A DNA stretch of 42,617 bases from an uncultured Muribaculaceae bacterium (GCA_910583775.1 CAJTYD010000015.1:1-42617), one strand, 5' to 3'. Counted from the stretch's first letter, positions 25,237-34,586 are shown. The notes: a model not told the origin generated them from the letters alone. Numbers and translations are program-made.

Positions 25237-26124
25237 TTATTGATAGACGCGGATGTAGTCGATCTCGTATGGCATCGGAAATGCCGAATCATCGATCTTG
25301 CCGCCGTTGTCGCCTCCGATTGCGAGGTTGACCAGAAGGTATTTGCGGTTTTTCATCGCGTTCGAGCCTTTGCCGATCTTGCCGTTTACGGTGTCGGAAA
25401 GAGGAATCTCGTTGAGCAGCTCTCCATCGAGATAGAGCTTTATGGCTTTCTCGTCCCAGTCCATTCTCCAGATATGGAATTTCGATGCCCAGTCGGGATC
25501 CTTCTCAGTGAAATGCGAGAACGGAATCTTGGCGCTGTCCCAGACGGCGTTATAAGGTGTGTCGGAACCCCAGCAGGCATTGGCAAGGATATGAGGCACT
25601 CCGTTGATGCGGTAATATTCCATCATGTCGATTTCTCCGTTCTCGGGCCAAGGGCCGTTGCCGAGAAGCCAGATCGCCGGCCATGCTCCTCCGGCAGTCG
25701 GAATTTTCGCGCGGACCTCAACTGTGCCATACTGGAAATCGAAATTGTCGCGGGTTATGAGACAAGACGAAGTATAGTCGATAAACTTTTTGTTTGGCCA
25801 TTTCTCGGGTTTCGACGAATCGAAGCGTGGATTCCTGCGTTTTTCCGATTTGATGTTGCGTGCTTCTATTATCAGACGGCCGTCGCTGATGCGGGCGTTG
25901 TCAGGCTGATACCACTGGTCTTCATGGTTTCTGACGAATCCGTTTTCAAAGTTCCATACTTTAGGGTCGGGCTTGCCGTCTTTGTCGAATTCTTCGCTCC
26001 AGACGAGTCGGCGACCATATCTGTCATCATAGCAATGGCCGCCGTCATGGCAGCAGTGACTCTGGGCGCCGGCTCCGAATGAGAGGGAAAGCGCCATGGC
26101 CGAAAGTAAAAAAAGTTTTTTCAT
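25237..26124 (-). CDS. Secreted GH16 beta-glucanase-like enzyme
   Basis: A 295-residue glycoside hydrolase family 16 protein with a signal peptide (1-20). The catalytic motif is ENGEIDMMEY, with Glu164 as nucleophile, Asp166 as helper and Glu169 as acid/base. Other family blocks are VWSEEFDKDGKPDPKVWNFE, YGTVEVRAKIPTAGGAWPAIWLL and FHIWRMDWDEKAIKLYLDGE. Laminarinase or related beta-1,3-glucan/galactan activity is typical of this type, but the exact substrate is not readable. Between the signal peptide and the domain is a short Cys/His cluster (SHCCHDGGHCYDD). Copy B of the hairpin element begins 2 bp upstream of its ATG. Confidence 0.92.
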   Translation of the reverse strand: MKKLFLLSAMALSLSFGAGAQSHCCHDGGHCYDDRYGRRLVWSEEFDKDGKPDPKVWNFENGFVRNHEDQWYQPDNARISDGRLIIEARNIKSEKRRNPRFDSSKPEKWPNKKFIDYTSSCLITRDNFDFQYGTVEVRAKIPTAGGAWPAIWLLGNGPWPENGEIDMMEYYRINGVPHILANACWGSDTPYNAVWDSAKIPFSHFTEKDPDWASKFHIWRMDWDEKAIKLYLDGELLNEIPLSDTVNGKIGKGSNAMKNRKYLLVNLAIGGDNGGKIDDSAFPMPYEIDYIRVYQ

Positions 26125-26125
26125 T

Positions 26126-26322
26126 TTAGAGTGTGTTTGAATTTAAACCGATTTTAACTTATAGAGAATGTAATGGAAAATCTTGAAATCACTACAGATG
26201 ATCTTTTTGGTGATTTAAGCCAAGTTTCGGCAGTCGAAACCGAGAGGTTTCTCCTTTCTCAACTTGCTTAAATCCCTCAAAAATCTCTATCTGTATTAAT
26301 TTCATTTAAATCCAAACACTCT
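26126..26322. repeat. Structured inverted-repeat element, copy B
   Basis: A 197 bp element with imperfect outer arms (AGAGTGTGTTTGAATTTAAA at 26128-26147; TTTAAATCCAAACACTCT at 26305-26322). Inside are nested pairs ACAGAT/ATCTGT and GATTTAAG/CTTAAATC, and an apical hairpin GAAACC-gaga-GGTTTC (26236-26251). It shares the CCAAGTTTCGGCAGTCG and CTCCTTTCTCAACTTG core with copy A. It fills almost the whole gap between the GH16 start and the end of the TPR gene, so the GH16 promoter must lie in or beyond it. Confidence 0.85.
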
Positions 26323-26338
26323 TTCGGTTTGTTGGGTT

Positions 26339-28348
26339 TTATTTGTTGTGAAGCGGAATAGTGAGGATCATTTTTCCGCCTTCGGCATAGTTCCGGTCGG
26401 ATTTAAGACTCGAATTAATCAGGAAGGTTGTCATGCGGCAGATGAAGAGAGCGGCCCCTTCCTGTTTGAACACTTCGTTGATATCGAGGAAGTTCATTAA
26501 TATTTTCTCCTCCTCGCCGTGAGGCAATGCAGCTCCGGTATGGGTGAATTCAAAACGCACGACGCCATGAGCCTCGTCTCTGACGCATCTGAGTCCCATC
26601 TTCCCTCCCCCGGCGGGAACGAGGTCTGCGGCGACGCCCATGATATGTCTCAACACGTAGGTGAGGCACTCTTTGTCTGTCTTCAGGGAGAAATTTTCCT
26701 GTGGCAAGACAGTCTCGAATTCCACATCGGGCCCGAGCGTTGATTTTATTCTGTCGCTCTCTTCGTTCAGGAAATTGTCTATATTAATGTCCTTGACGAA
26801 TTTAGCGGAATTGTCGCTGCCTATCGAAGCGATATACATCAGATCGTTGAGGATATATTGCGTGAGTTCCTTGAGTGATTTAGCGTTAGGCGCGCTCCAT
26901 GAGGGAGAGGATCCGGAAACGGGAATATTTTTCTCGTGCGTACGCCCGGCATCGTGATAGAGTCGGTCCTTGAGCAGGTCGCGCTCTTTGGCGAGCGAAT
27001 CGAGAAGTTTGCCGAGGCTATAGGCCGAACGGCGGTAGCGGCTCCAGTAGAAAAGTAGAATCACGAGCAGGATGGCGAAGATAAGCCATCCTACCATCAT
27101 GAAAGTCATCATCTTGCGGGTTTCCTCCACTTCAAGTTTCTTCTGCTTGAGCTCGAGATGGGAATTTTCCGACTGGAGCCTGTTGACATCATATCGGATG
27201 CGGAGCTCGCTGTATTTCGCCGCCATACGCATATCGCTGCTCTCGTTAAGAACATCGGTGTAAAGCTCGAGGGCGTTTATCAGATCATCCTTATTGCCGG
27301 TCTTTTTAGCCGCGGTGATGTAAGTCTCGGTGATCTTGCGCTTTATGGGGAGAAGGTTGTCGCGCCTGAGCTGCTGCTTGATAAGAGGGATCGCCTCGCG
27401 GTATCTTCCGTTGTCGACAAGATAGAAGATTGTGGCGCGTTTGTTGTTGTTCAAGTCTTCCCTTACCTCTTCGTCGCGTCTGGCGAGCTCGAGGATCTTG
27501 CCATAGATGTCGTTTACCTCCTCGAGGGTCAGGCCTTCGTAGTTGGTAAGCATCCTGCGGTAGACGATATAGCGGTTGGCGTCGTAGTTTCTGAACTCAC
27601 GTCCTTGAGATGCATATTTGCTCTCCAGGTTGTCGATGATTTCCAGAAGCTTGCGGTCGGCCTCGATAGCCTGTCGGTAGTTGCCTGTGGAGGTGTACAT
27701 ATTGGCCGTAGAGGTGTAGAACTGGTTGTAGATACTGTAAAGGTCTATGTCGGAGTTGGAGATCAGTTTATTGAGCGCATCGACATATCCGACGAGCATT
27801 CCGCTTTTCACGTAAGTGCTGAGATACTGGCAGATCGTGTAGAGACGCTCGATCTTTCCGTGTTCCGAAAGTTGCTCGAAGTCATCTTTGGCAAGAATCT
27901 CGGAAATGGCCTTTATCTTGTTTTCCTCACTCTGATATCTCGATTTGAAGGCGATATTGCGCAACTTGAGGAAAAGAATAGTCTCCTTTTTCTCCTTGAC
28001 GGTCTTGGGAGAGTCTCCTTTTACCGAAATCTTGCTTACCCCATTGATAATCTTGTTGAGCGAGGGTTCATCGGTGTAACTCAGCGAAATAAGCCGGGCA
28101 ATGTCGAACATGGTCGCCTTGTCGCCTTTCTTAAGGGCGACGTCGAAGATTTTCCTTCCAATTTCAGGGCGCTCTTTAACCGACGATAAATCGAAAATAT
28201 TATATAGAATTTTGATTGAATCGGAGGCGTTGCCGGCTTTGGAGAGTTCATTTTTCTGTTTTGCGAGCAATTCCTTCTGGTTTATTTCGGCTGAAAACAG
28301 ACTTAATGGAAATAAAAGAAAGAGAGAGAGGATCAAAAAGTGTTTCAT
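26339..28348 (-). CDS. TPR protein with membrane helix and degenerate histidine-kinase-like end
   Basis: A 669-residue protein: signal peptide (1-20), a periplasmic helical repeat region (about 25-400) of TPR type (for example NMYTSTGNYRQAIEADRKLL), a coiled coil (about 388-412), one membrane helix (413-434), and a cytoplasmic part with a helical dimer-like region (445-535) and an ATPase-like fold (540-669). The last part resembles a histidine-kinase ATPase, but the expected N-box Asn, the DxGxG box (here FTHTGAALPHG) and a phospho-accepting His are not evident. Such TPR/kinase-like sensors are common in Bacteroidetes (DUF5112/DUF5113-type annotations). It is probably a sensor or scaffold without kinase activity. 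No response regulator is adjacent. Confidence 0.7.
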   Translation of the reverse strand: MKHFLILSLFLLFPLSLFSAEINQKELLAKQKNELSKAGNASDSIKILYNIFDLSSVKERPEIGRKIFDVALKKGDKATMFDIARLISLSYTDEPSLNKIINGVSKISVKGDSPKTVKEKKETILFLKLRNIAFKSRYQSEENKIKAISEILAKDDFEQLSEHGKIERLYTICQYLSTYVKSGMLVGYVDALNKLISNSDIDLYSIYNQFYTSTANMYTSTGNYRQAIEADRKLLEIIDNLESKYASQGREFRNYDANRYIVYRRMLTNYEGLTLEEVNDIYGKILELARRDEEVREDLNNNKRATIFYLVDNGRYREAIPLIKQQLRRDNLLPIKRKITETYITAAKKTGNKDDLINALELYTDVLNESSDMRMAAKYSELRIRYDVNRLQSENSHLELKQKKLEVEETRKMMTFMMVGWLIFAILLVILLFYWSRYRRSAYSLGKLLDSLAKERDLLKDRLYHDAGRTHEKNIPVSGSSPSWSAPNAKSLKELTQYILNDLMYIASIGSDNSAKFVKDINIDNFLNEESDRIKSTLGPDVEFETVLPQENFSLKTDKECLTYVLRHIMGVAADLVPAGGGKMGLRCVRDEAHGVVRFEFTHTGAALPHGEEEKILMNFLDINEVFKQEGAALFICRMTTFLINSSLKSDRNYAEGGKMILTIPLHNK

Positions 28349-28499
28349 ATAATTAAGGAAAAAAGATTGTCATTGAGTGTTTGGCGAAAACACTCTCTTC
28401 CATTCACAAAGTTAAGCAAAATTAGTATTTCCACAATATTTTTCAATAATTATTTGCAAAATATCGTGGTTGCAGGAGTAAAAAGGGATATAAAAGAGT

Positions 28500-28536
28500 G
28501 ATGGCGGAAAATCCGTCGGTAGGATTCTCCGCCATC
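28500..28536 (-). terminator. Terminator after the pullulanase gene
   Basis: GATGGCGGAAAATCC (28500-28514) pairs with GGATTCTCCGCCATC (28522-28536), with one A-C mismatch. On the minus strand a T-rich run (CTCTTTTATATCCC) follows. Confidence 0.8.
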
Positions 28537-28554
28537 AAAGGGCTTTTACAATTT

Positions 28555-30585
28555 CTATTCCTTTGCGAGAATGAGCGCGGAATAGGGAGCCAGTGTGATC
28601 GTCCCTCCGCTGGAGACGCCGAGATCGCCTTCAGGGGAGATCTTACCGTCCATGGCGACGATTTTCCAGTTACCTTTCCTGATCCTTATGGTCTGGGGTT
28701 TTGAGGCTCCGTTGAAGGCTACCTTTATTTCTTCCCATTTGTCGCCGTTTGCGTGGTTCTTCAGCGAATAGGAGATGAGGTTGGGAGTCTTCGATGAATC
28801 AATTCTGTCGAACACAAGATTCTTCGCGATGTCGGCCGCGGAGGTCATACGGAAGGCGGGATGGGCCTTGCGCAGGGCGACGAGACCTTTGTAATAGTCG
28901 AACTGGTCGCGGTATTTATGCTTGTTGCTCCAGTCGATGGCGTTGATCGAGTCCGGACTCTTGTATGAATTGTGAACTCCTTTCTTGTCGCGGAACACCT
29001 CTTCGCCGGCAAACATGAAGGGAGTGCCCTGCGAGGTGAAGACTATCGTCTGGGCGAGCTTGGCGGCATCGAGCATGTTTTTCTCCGGTTCGCCGGCCAT
29101 CGACTTGCGGAGCTTGTCGGTGAGGGTGAGGTCGTCATGGCATGACACATAGTTCACGATCATCTCGGGAGACTTGGCGTATGGGAACTTGGAGTTGTTG
29201 CCCTTTGAATAATCCACCTGGGGATGAGGAGTGGCGGCTACGATGCCGATCTTGACGGTTTCCTCGAGTCCCGGCTTGCCGGTGGCGAAGCCACGGTCGG
29301 AAGCATCGGTGTAGTGGCCCTTCACCGCATCGCGGAGGTCATCAGAGAAGACTGCGATGTCCTTCATTTTCGAGACATTCTCTTTCAAGGCGCGGCGTTC
29401 TTTGGCGAGAGGGGAGTCGCCGGCTGTCCAGCCTTCGCCGTAAACGAAGATCGACGGATTGATTTTCTTTAGTTCGGCGGCAACGCTGTCCATCGTCTCT
29501 GTATCGTGGATTGCCATAAGGTCGAAACGGAAACCGTCGATATGGAATTCTTTTGCCCAGTATTTGGTGGAGTTCAAGATGTAGTCGCGCATCTGCTGCC
29601 GGTCGGAAGCTGTTTCGTTGCCGCAGCCGGAGGCGTCGGAATATCGGCCGTCGTCCCAGTGGCGGTGGTAGTAGCCGGGGGCTGTAAGCTCGAAGTTCGA
29701 TTCATCGTTCTGCGCGGTGTGGTTATAGACAACGTCCATCACCACTCCGATGCCTGCGTCATGAAGGGCCTTTACCATCTGCTTCATCTCGCGGATGCGC
29801 GTCTCCGGGTCGGAGGGATTGGTGGAGTAAGAGCCTTCCGGAACGTTATAGTTCTGGGGGTCGTATCCCCAGTTGTAGGTATTCTTCTGAAGATTGGTCT
29901 CATCGACCGAATTGTAATCGTAGGAGGGAAGGATGTGGACGTGAGTGACGCCAAGCTCCTTGAGATGGTCGATTCCGGTCTTTTCTCCTTCGGGTGTAGT
30001 TGTTCCGGGCTCGGTCATTGCAAGGAATTTTCCTTTGTTTGCGATTCCCGAAGAGGAATGCATCGACATATCGCGGTGGTGCATCTCATAGAGGATCACG
30101 TCGGAGAAGTTGTCGGTCTTTGGCCCTTTGTCGTTCTGCCATCCTTCTGGATCCGTCTCGGCGAGGTTTACGATAGCTGCTCTCATTCCGTTAACTCCTA
30201 CCGCCTTGGCCCAGACTCCCGGGGTCTCGTCTTTCCATTTGCCGTCCCATTTGATCTGGAAAGTATAGAACTTGCCATAAAGTTTTTCGGGAACGGAAGC
30301 CGTCCAGGTGCCGTTGGCGGCATCGAGTTTCATCGGGAGAGTCTTGTATGCTGTGCCGGTATGCCCGTTGTCATAGAGGTTGACCCGGACATCCTGAGCT
30401 TTGGGACTCCAGAGGCGGAAGTGCGTGCCGGTAGCGTCGACCTTGAGCTCAAGATCGTCGCCATTGTAGACAGGATAGCTCAGAAACAGAGCGTCATAAC
30501 TGCTTTGCGCGTCTATGGCCATAGGCAGCGATAGAAGCGCGCTGACGAACAAGCACATAGCTTTTCTTAGATTTCTTAATTTCAT
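28555..30585 (-). CDS. pulA: Secreted GH13 type I pullulanase
   Basis: A 676-residue alpha-glucan debranching enzyme. The ATG at 30585 gives MKLRNLRKAMCLFVSALLSL with a clean signal peptide ending AIDAQ; the longer upstream start at 30627 would bury it. An N-terminal CBM48-like domain (about 45-150) is followed by the GH13 barrel. The barrel shows the pullulanase YNWGYDPQNY motif (237-246), region I DVVYNHT (284-290), region II GFRFDLMAIHD (nucleophile Asp355), region III YGEGW (acid Glu384) and region IV VSCHDD. It should cleave alpha-1,6 links in pullulan or starch-like glycans. It is monocistronic with its own promoter and terminator. The product may be anchored or free in the periplasm. 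Confidence 0.93.
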   Translation of the reverse strand: MKLRNLRKAMCLFVSALLSLPMAIDAQSSYDALFLSYPVYNGDDLELKVDATGTHFRLWSPKAQDVRVNLYDNGHTGTAYKTLPMKLDAANGTWTASVPEKLYGKFYTFQIKWDGKWKDETPGVWAKAVGVNGMRAAIVNLAETDPEGWQNDKGPKTDNFSDVILYEMHHRDMSMHSSSGIANKGKFLAMTEPGTTTPEGEKTGIDHLKELGVTHVHILPSYDYNSVDETNLQKNTYNWGYDPQNYNVPEGSYSTNPSDPETRIREMKQMVKALHDAGIGVVMDVVYNHTAQNDESNFELTAPGYYHRHWDDGRYSDASGCGNETASDRQQMRDYILNSTKYWAKEFHIDGFRFDLMAIHDTETMDSVAAELKKINPSIFVYGEGWTAGDSPLAKERRALKENVSKMKDIAVFSDDLRDAVKGHYTDASDRGFATGKPGLEETVKIGIVAATPHPQVDYSKGNNSKFPYAKSPEMIVNYVSCHDDLTLTDKLRKSMAGEPEKNMLDAAKLAQTIVFTSQGTPFMFAGEEVFRDKKGVHNSYKSPDSINAIDWSNKHKYRDQFDYYKGLVALRKAHPAFRMTSAADIAKNLVFDRIDSSKTPNLISYSLKNHANGDKWEEIKVAFNGASKPQTIRIRKGNWKIVAMDGKISPEGDLGVSSGGTITLAPYSALILAKE

Positions 30586-30667
30586 AACTATGATTCCTAA
30601 AGGATATTTGGGGTTATTATTTGTCAAGCCGAATTGAAGCGGTCGGTTAATCCGCTTCTTTATGTTA

Positions 30668-30699
30668 CAAATATAGTTACAAATAAAGTTAATTCAAAA
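30668..30699 (-). promoter_or_regulatory. Bacteroidetes promoter for the pullulanase gene
   Basis: TTTTG (30699-30695), a 19 bp spacer and TATATTTG (30675-30668) on the minus strand match the consensus. The leader to the ATG at 30585 would be about 75 nt. Confidence 0.6.
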
Positions 30700-30790
30700 T
30701 AAATAAGGATATAATAACGTTTTTTAGTAGTTTGACGGTAATCTGATCCATCACATCGTTTGTTCTCCAAGTTAATTATTTGAATCTGAA

Positions 30791-31357
30791 ATGAAAGAAT
30801 ATACTGAAAGTAAACCATCCGTTCAGGCCGTGGAGGCCTTGAAAAAAGCAGTGGCGGCTTCCCGTGAGGAAAAACGCCCTGTCAGAATTCTTTTTGTATG
30901 TCTTGGCAATATCTGCCGGAGTCCGGCTGCTGAGGGAATGCTGCGCCAGATGGCGAGTGACAGAGGCATTGAAGACAGGTTCGAACTCGATTCCGCCGGA
31001 TTCTATGGCGGTCATGCGGGCGATCTGCCGGATATGCGGATGCGTCAGGCTGCTTTCGCACGCGGACTGCGTCTCGATCACAGAAGCCGGACCGTGCGTC
31101 CAACGGATTTCGGCTATTTCGACCTGTTTGTCGGTATGGACGACCGTAATATCTCTGATCTTCGCCGGGCAGCTCCAACTTTGGAAGAGGAGGAGAAGAT
31201 TGTGAGGATGAGCGATTTCGCGGTCAATCATCCCGATTCGGACTGTGTCCCTGACCCTTATTATGAAGGAGCCGCCGGCTTCGAGCTTGTGCTTAACCTT
31301 CTCGAGGACGCCTGCGGCGTGATGCTCGATAAGGCACTTCAGCTTCTTGATGAATAA
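30791..31357 (+). CDS. Low-molecular-weight protein tyrosine phosphatase
   Basis: A 188-residue cysteine phosphatase. The P-loop is VCLGNICRSPAAEG (Cys37, Arg43) and the general acid is Asp155 in the DPYY motif (CVPDPYYEG). The domain starts at about residue 31; the first 30 residues are a charged helical extension not usual for the family. It removes phosphate from tyrosine residues (or arsenate-type substrates in the related ArsC group, though the DPYY motif favours a phosphatase). No partner tyrosine kinase is nearby. It is a single gene divergent from the pullulanase, with a shared terminator after it. Confidence 0.93.
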   Translation: MKEYTESKPSVQAVEALKKAVAASREEKRPVRILFVCLGNICRSPAAEGMLRQMASDRGIEDRFELDSAGFYGGHAGDLPDMRMRQAAFARGLRLDHRSRTVRPTDFGYFDLFVGMDDRNISDLRRAAPTLEEEEKIVRMSDFAVNHPDSDCVPDPYYEGAAGFELVLNLLEDACGVMLDKALQLLDE

Positions 31358-31406
31358 GGCGGGAAAGAGAGTATAAAAGATTACGGGAGAGAGAAATAAA
31401 AAAGAT

Positions 31407-31436
31407 AAGAGTGTGGCGCAAACGCTCCACACTCTT
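31407..31436. terminator. Bidirectional terminator between the phosphatase and MFS genes
   Basis: AAGAGTGTGG (31407-31416) pairs with CCACACTCTT (31427-31436), with a GCG/CGC extension inside. It lies between two convergent genes and has T-rich sequence on the minus side (TTATCTTTTTTATTTC). Confidence 0.8.
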
Positions 31437-31501
31437 CGTATATTATATATTGACTTCCTGTCGATAAAGGAAACAATCCTGTCGGCCGTTATACGGAATC
31501 A

Positions 31502-32872
31502 TTATTTATCGGAACCGGTCTTCGCTGCGACTGCTGATGGCGCAGACGGGGATGCGGGAGCGGGGGCGGCAGGTTTTTCATAGCTGTCGGGATCGACATT
31601 GAATACAAACGAACGGCGCATGATAATTGCGACGGCAAGTACTGCCACCACGACGAAACCGTTGAAGACAAACGAGAAGTTGATGTCGCTCTGTGCATCG
31701 AACAGCCGCTTCATGGCTCCGACTATGAAAGGCACTGCCGAGATGCCGATGTAATTGCATGTCAGAAGATATGAAAAATAAGCTGTTGACTTTGCGGCTG
31801 TAGGCGCCACGTATGATGTCTTGTCGTAGATCACGGGCTGCACGACTCCATAACCGAGTCCCATTATGAAGACTCCTAAGATGTAGGCCCAGTAAGCGTG
31901 GACGAAACCTACGATAAACAGACCTATTCCACAGAATATTATCGCTATCTGCATCGTCTTTTCGCGCAAAAGAGTGATCACTTTTGTCAGGAAGAAGCCC
32001 GAGAGCGTCGCCGAGGCGAAGAACATTGCGGTAGCAACGCCTACATCTCCGGTCGAGAGCTTGTAATGCTCCATCGAGAAGGGCAGATAATATGAGACAA
32101 CTTCGGTTGCGTAGGTGATTATAAAATAGAGTGCCATTACACCAACGAGAAGCTTGACTCCCATGTTGCCTTTGAAATGGAAATTGACGCTGACCGGTTT
32201 ATGGGTGCTTTCGGCTTTTTTCTCATCGTCATCTGTGGTGGCTGGTTCTTTGAGAGGTTCGTATGGCGGAGCCGGATTGGGAATCTTATGCCTGTCGATA
32301 TATGCGCTTGTCATGAATGGAATCAGGCAAAGCGGAATGATGGGGATCATGTAGACGATAAAGGCGAGGTGCCAGTTGAACTCCGCGATCCAGCCGACAA
32401 AGAGGGTAGCGAAGATAACGGTGAAGTTAGAGAGCGAGGACTTCATTCCCAGCTCGCGGGTGCGCGCCTTTCCGACAAAATTCTGAGAGATCAGACTCGC
32501 GGCAAGAGGAATGACAAGGCCGCATCCCACTCCAAGCAGGCAACTCAGAAGAATAAGCTCGATCATGGAATCCGCGAAGAAGTAAAGCACCCCGGTGATT
32601 GCATAGAGTCCAAGCCCGATTCCTAATATATACATCTGGTTCTTTTGGGTACATATCTTTCCTGAACAAAGGATAAAAGGAATTGTGACCAAATTGGGAA
32701 GCACGGTGAGAAGCTGGATCTCAAGTTCGGTGACATGGGAGAAAACCTGATTGAGCTTTCCCATGATCGGTGAAATGGCAAGGCCCGGCAAATTCACCAC
32801 AAGCGAAATGGATAGAATGGCAATGAGCGACATTAGCGGCACTTTGCCAAATCCGGAATTAACATATTTCAT
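31502..32872 (-). CDS. MFS transporter (divergent partner of the PLB-like locus)
   Basis: A 456-residue inner-membrane major facilitator with about 12 hydrophobic helices in two halves separated by a cytoplasmic loop (about 195-225). It is clearly related to the MFS protein encoded at 34587: both carry PGLAISPIMG near residue 35 and a similar second-helix region. The C-terminus is an Ala/Pro/Ser-rich low-complexity tail (EKPAAPAPASPSAPSAVAAK). It is transcribed away from the porin gene across a 293 bp gap, so the two transporters probably serve the same pathway. The substrate is unknown. Confidence 0.85.
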   Translation of the reverse strand: MKYVNSGFGKVPLMSLIAILSISLVVNLPGLAISPIMGKLNQVFSHVTELEIQLLTVLPNLVTIPFILCSGKICTQKNQMYILGIGLGLYAITGVLYFFADSMIELILLSCLLGVGCGLVIPLAASLISQNFVGKARTRELGMKSSLSNFTVIFATLFVGWIAEFNWHLAFIVYMIPIIPLCLIPFMTSAYIDRHKIPNPAPPYEPLKEPATTDDDEKKAESTHKPVSVNFHFKGNMGVKLLVGVMALYFIITYATEVVSYYLPFSMEHYKLSTGDVGVATAMFFASATLSGFFLTKVITLLREKTMQIAIIFCGIGLFIVGFVHAYWAYILGVFIMGLGYGVVQPVIYDKTSYVAPTAAKSTAYFSYLLTCNYIGISAVPFIVGAMKRLFDAQSDINFSFVFNGFVVVAVLAVAIIMRRSFVFNVDPDSYEKPAAPAPASPSAPSAVAAKTGSDK

Positions 32873-33165
32873 AGCATATTAATTTATATTTTGTTACAGG
32901 CTGCCTCAGAGTGTCATAAATCTGCATGATAATGACGATGTGAGGCGAAATCAAAATAATGCGGAATCATCAGTTGAACATGATATATCTTTATAACAAA
33001 GGGGAAAAGCGGCGGTTCGAATAAGAAACAATTTTTTTTGATCTTAAAAATATGGGAATCAATAGATTTATAATTAAAATTCATGAACTAAAACATATTT
33101 TGTATTGTTTTATGAGTGTCAAAATAATGCCCTAAGACATAAATCATTTAATCTACTATAGTATT
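32873..33165. other. AT-rich divergent control region of the PLB-like locus
   Basis: This gap separates two divergent transcription units. It is very AT-rich, with long A and T runs. I found no complete TTTG-N19-21-TAnnTTTG promoter on either strand and no clear operator palindrome. If the locus is regulated, the site should be here. Confidence 0.4.
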
Positions 33166-34530
33166 ATGAAAACACAAACTAAATTCCTGCTTGTCGCGTG
33201 CCTGTTTGCAGCAGAAGGGGCTTCGACAGGTTTTGCTTTGGAAGGTGTTCCCGACACCGTGGCGGAACAGCCGGAAAAAGGATCGCGGCTTGAAGTAAGG
33301 CGCATGACGCCTGAAGCCGCCAGGATTCTTGAGAAAACACGACCGGTGGAAAGCGGCTCGATTCCGATGCCTAAATTTGTGGTCAAATCGGCCAACAACA
33401 ATTTCCTTCTCACAATCGGAGGCATGATAAACCCCATCCTCGGATATGATATAGGAAACAATCTTTACAAACAGAGCGACGCGGGCATAAGTTTCGTTAC
33501 ATCAGCCATTCCCGTGCCGGCCCAGGCCGGGAAAAAGGGAGATTTCTTCATCAATCCCATCAATGGCTCGGTAGACCTTCAGGTTGTCGGCCTGGCCAAC
33601 ACCCCGAATGAGATCTCGGGATATATAAAGGTCGGAACCAACGGTATCAATTCAAGCATCGTATTGCAGAGGGCTTATGTTTCATGGCGCGGTTTTACAG
33701 CCGGTATGAAACTTACCACCATGCAGGACGACTACGCATGCCAGCCTCCAACAATCGATCCCGAAGGACCGTCGGGATGCGTCAGCAACGTGGCCTACGA
33801 AATAGGCTATAAATCCAAGAGTTATAACGGATTCCGTTTTGCGGCGGCTCTCGATATGCCCTCTTTCTATTCGTCGAATGGAAAATATCGCGGAAAGGAT
33901 TATCCCCTGAACGTCGAATTCGACGGCAAGCAGGTGATAGGCGAGGCCGAACAGTTTGTTCCGGATATCCCGGTATGGGTGGAATATTCTTTCTCGCAGT
34001 GGAACCGCATCAGGATCTCCGGTCTTCTCCGCAATTACGCATATCGTGATCTTGTAAGTTCGAAGACGCGTCACACCGTCGGCTGGGGCGCCATGCTCTC
34101 GGGCAATATCCAGCCTGCCAAACCGGTTATCCTTTATTATCAGTTTGCCTACGGCCACGGAATCGGAGCCTATCTGCAGGATATCGCCGGCAAGCCTATC
34201 TCATTCGTGCCCGACAACGACCGTCCGGGGCGGGTTTCTGCCTCTCCGATGATGGGTCTGAATTTCGGAATATCATACAGTCCCACTTCCAAACTGCAGT
34301 TTAATGCAATGTTCTCGGAGTCGAGAATCTGGAATGTGGCCGACTATTGCAACGCTCTCGACGAGAGCCAGAACTATAAATACGCGCTTTACGGCGCCGT
34401 AAACTGCTTCTATAACATCAATTCATTCCTCCAGTGGGGAATCGAATACGTCTGGGGACACCGCCAGACCTGGAATATCGGAGGAGCTCACGACAGCCGC
34501 ATCCAGACCCAGCTTGCCTTCACATTCTGA
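33166..34530 (+). CDS. Outer-membrane porin-like beta-barrel protein
   Basis: A 454-residue protein with a signal peptide (about 1-25). A soluble N-terminal part (to about 70, with charged helical character) precedes a beta-barrel with regular amphipathic strands ending in the outer-membrane C-terminal signature (TQLAFTF). Segments such as NNFLLTIGGMINPILGYDIG and VLQRAYVSWRGFTAGMKLTTMQDD resemble DcaP-like trimeric porins, which pass small anionic compounds. No TonB box or plug domain is seen. It is the first gene of a four-gene plus-strand unit with MFS and two PLB-like hydrolases, which implies uptake of a small diffusible substrate. Confidence 0.75.
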   Translation: MKTQTKFLLVACLFAAEGASTGFALEGVPDTVAEQPEKGSRLEVRRMTPEAARILEKTRPVESGSIPMPKFVVKSANNNFLLTIGGMINPILGYDIGNNLYKQSDAGISFVTSAIPVPAQAGKKGDFFINPINGSVDLQVVGLANTPNEISGYIKVGTNGINSSIVLQRAYVSWRGFTAGMKLTTMQDDYACQPPTIDPEGPSGCVSNVAYEIGYKSKSYNGFRFAAALDMPSFYSSNGKYRGKDYPLNVEFDGKQVIGEAEQFVPDIPVWVEYSFSQWNRIRISGLLRNYAYRDLVSSKTRHTVGWGAMLSGNIQPAKPVILYYQFAYGHGIGAYLQDIAGKPISFVPDNDRPGRVSASPMMGLNFGISYSPTSKLQFNAMFSESRIWNVADYCNALDESQNYKYALYGAVNCFYNINSFLQWGIEYVWGHRQTWNIGGAHDSRIQTQLAFTF

Positions 34531-34586
34531 CGCAACCCGGGCGGAATTTAAAATAATTGATTTATCGTCAGAAAAATTTTAGTGTT

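Noticed and set aside
27158..28189. 343-codon open frame antisense to the TPR gene
   Set aside because: Val/Leu-rich shadow without motifs; the minus-strand gene has a signal peptide, TPRs and a membrane helix.
29506..30534. 342-codon open frame antisense to the pullulanase gene
   Set aside because: The minus strand shows every GH13 catalytic region; the antisense frame is Val/Gly-rich without domains.
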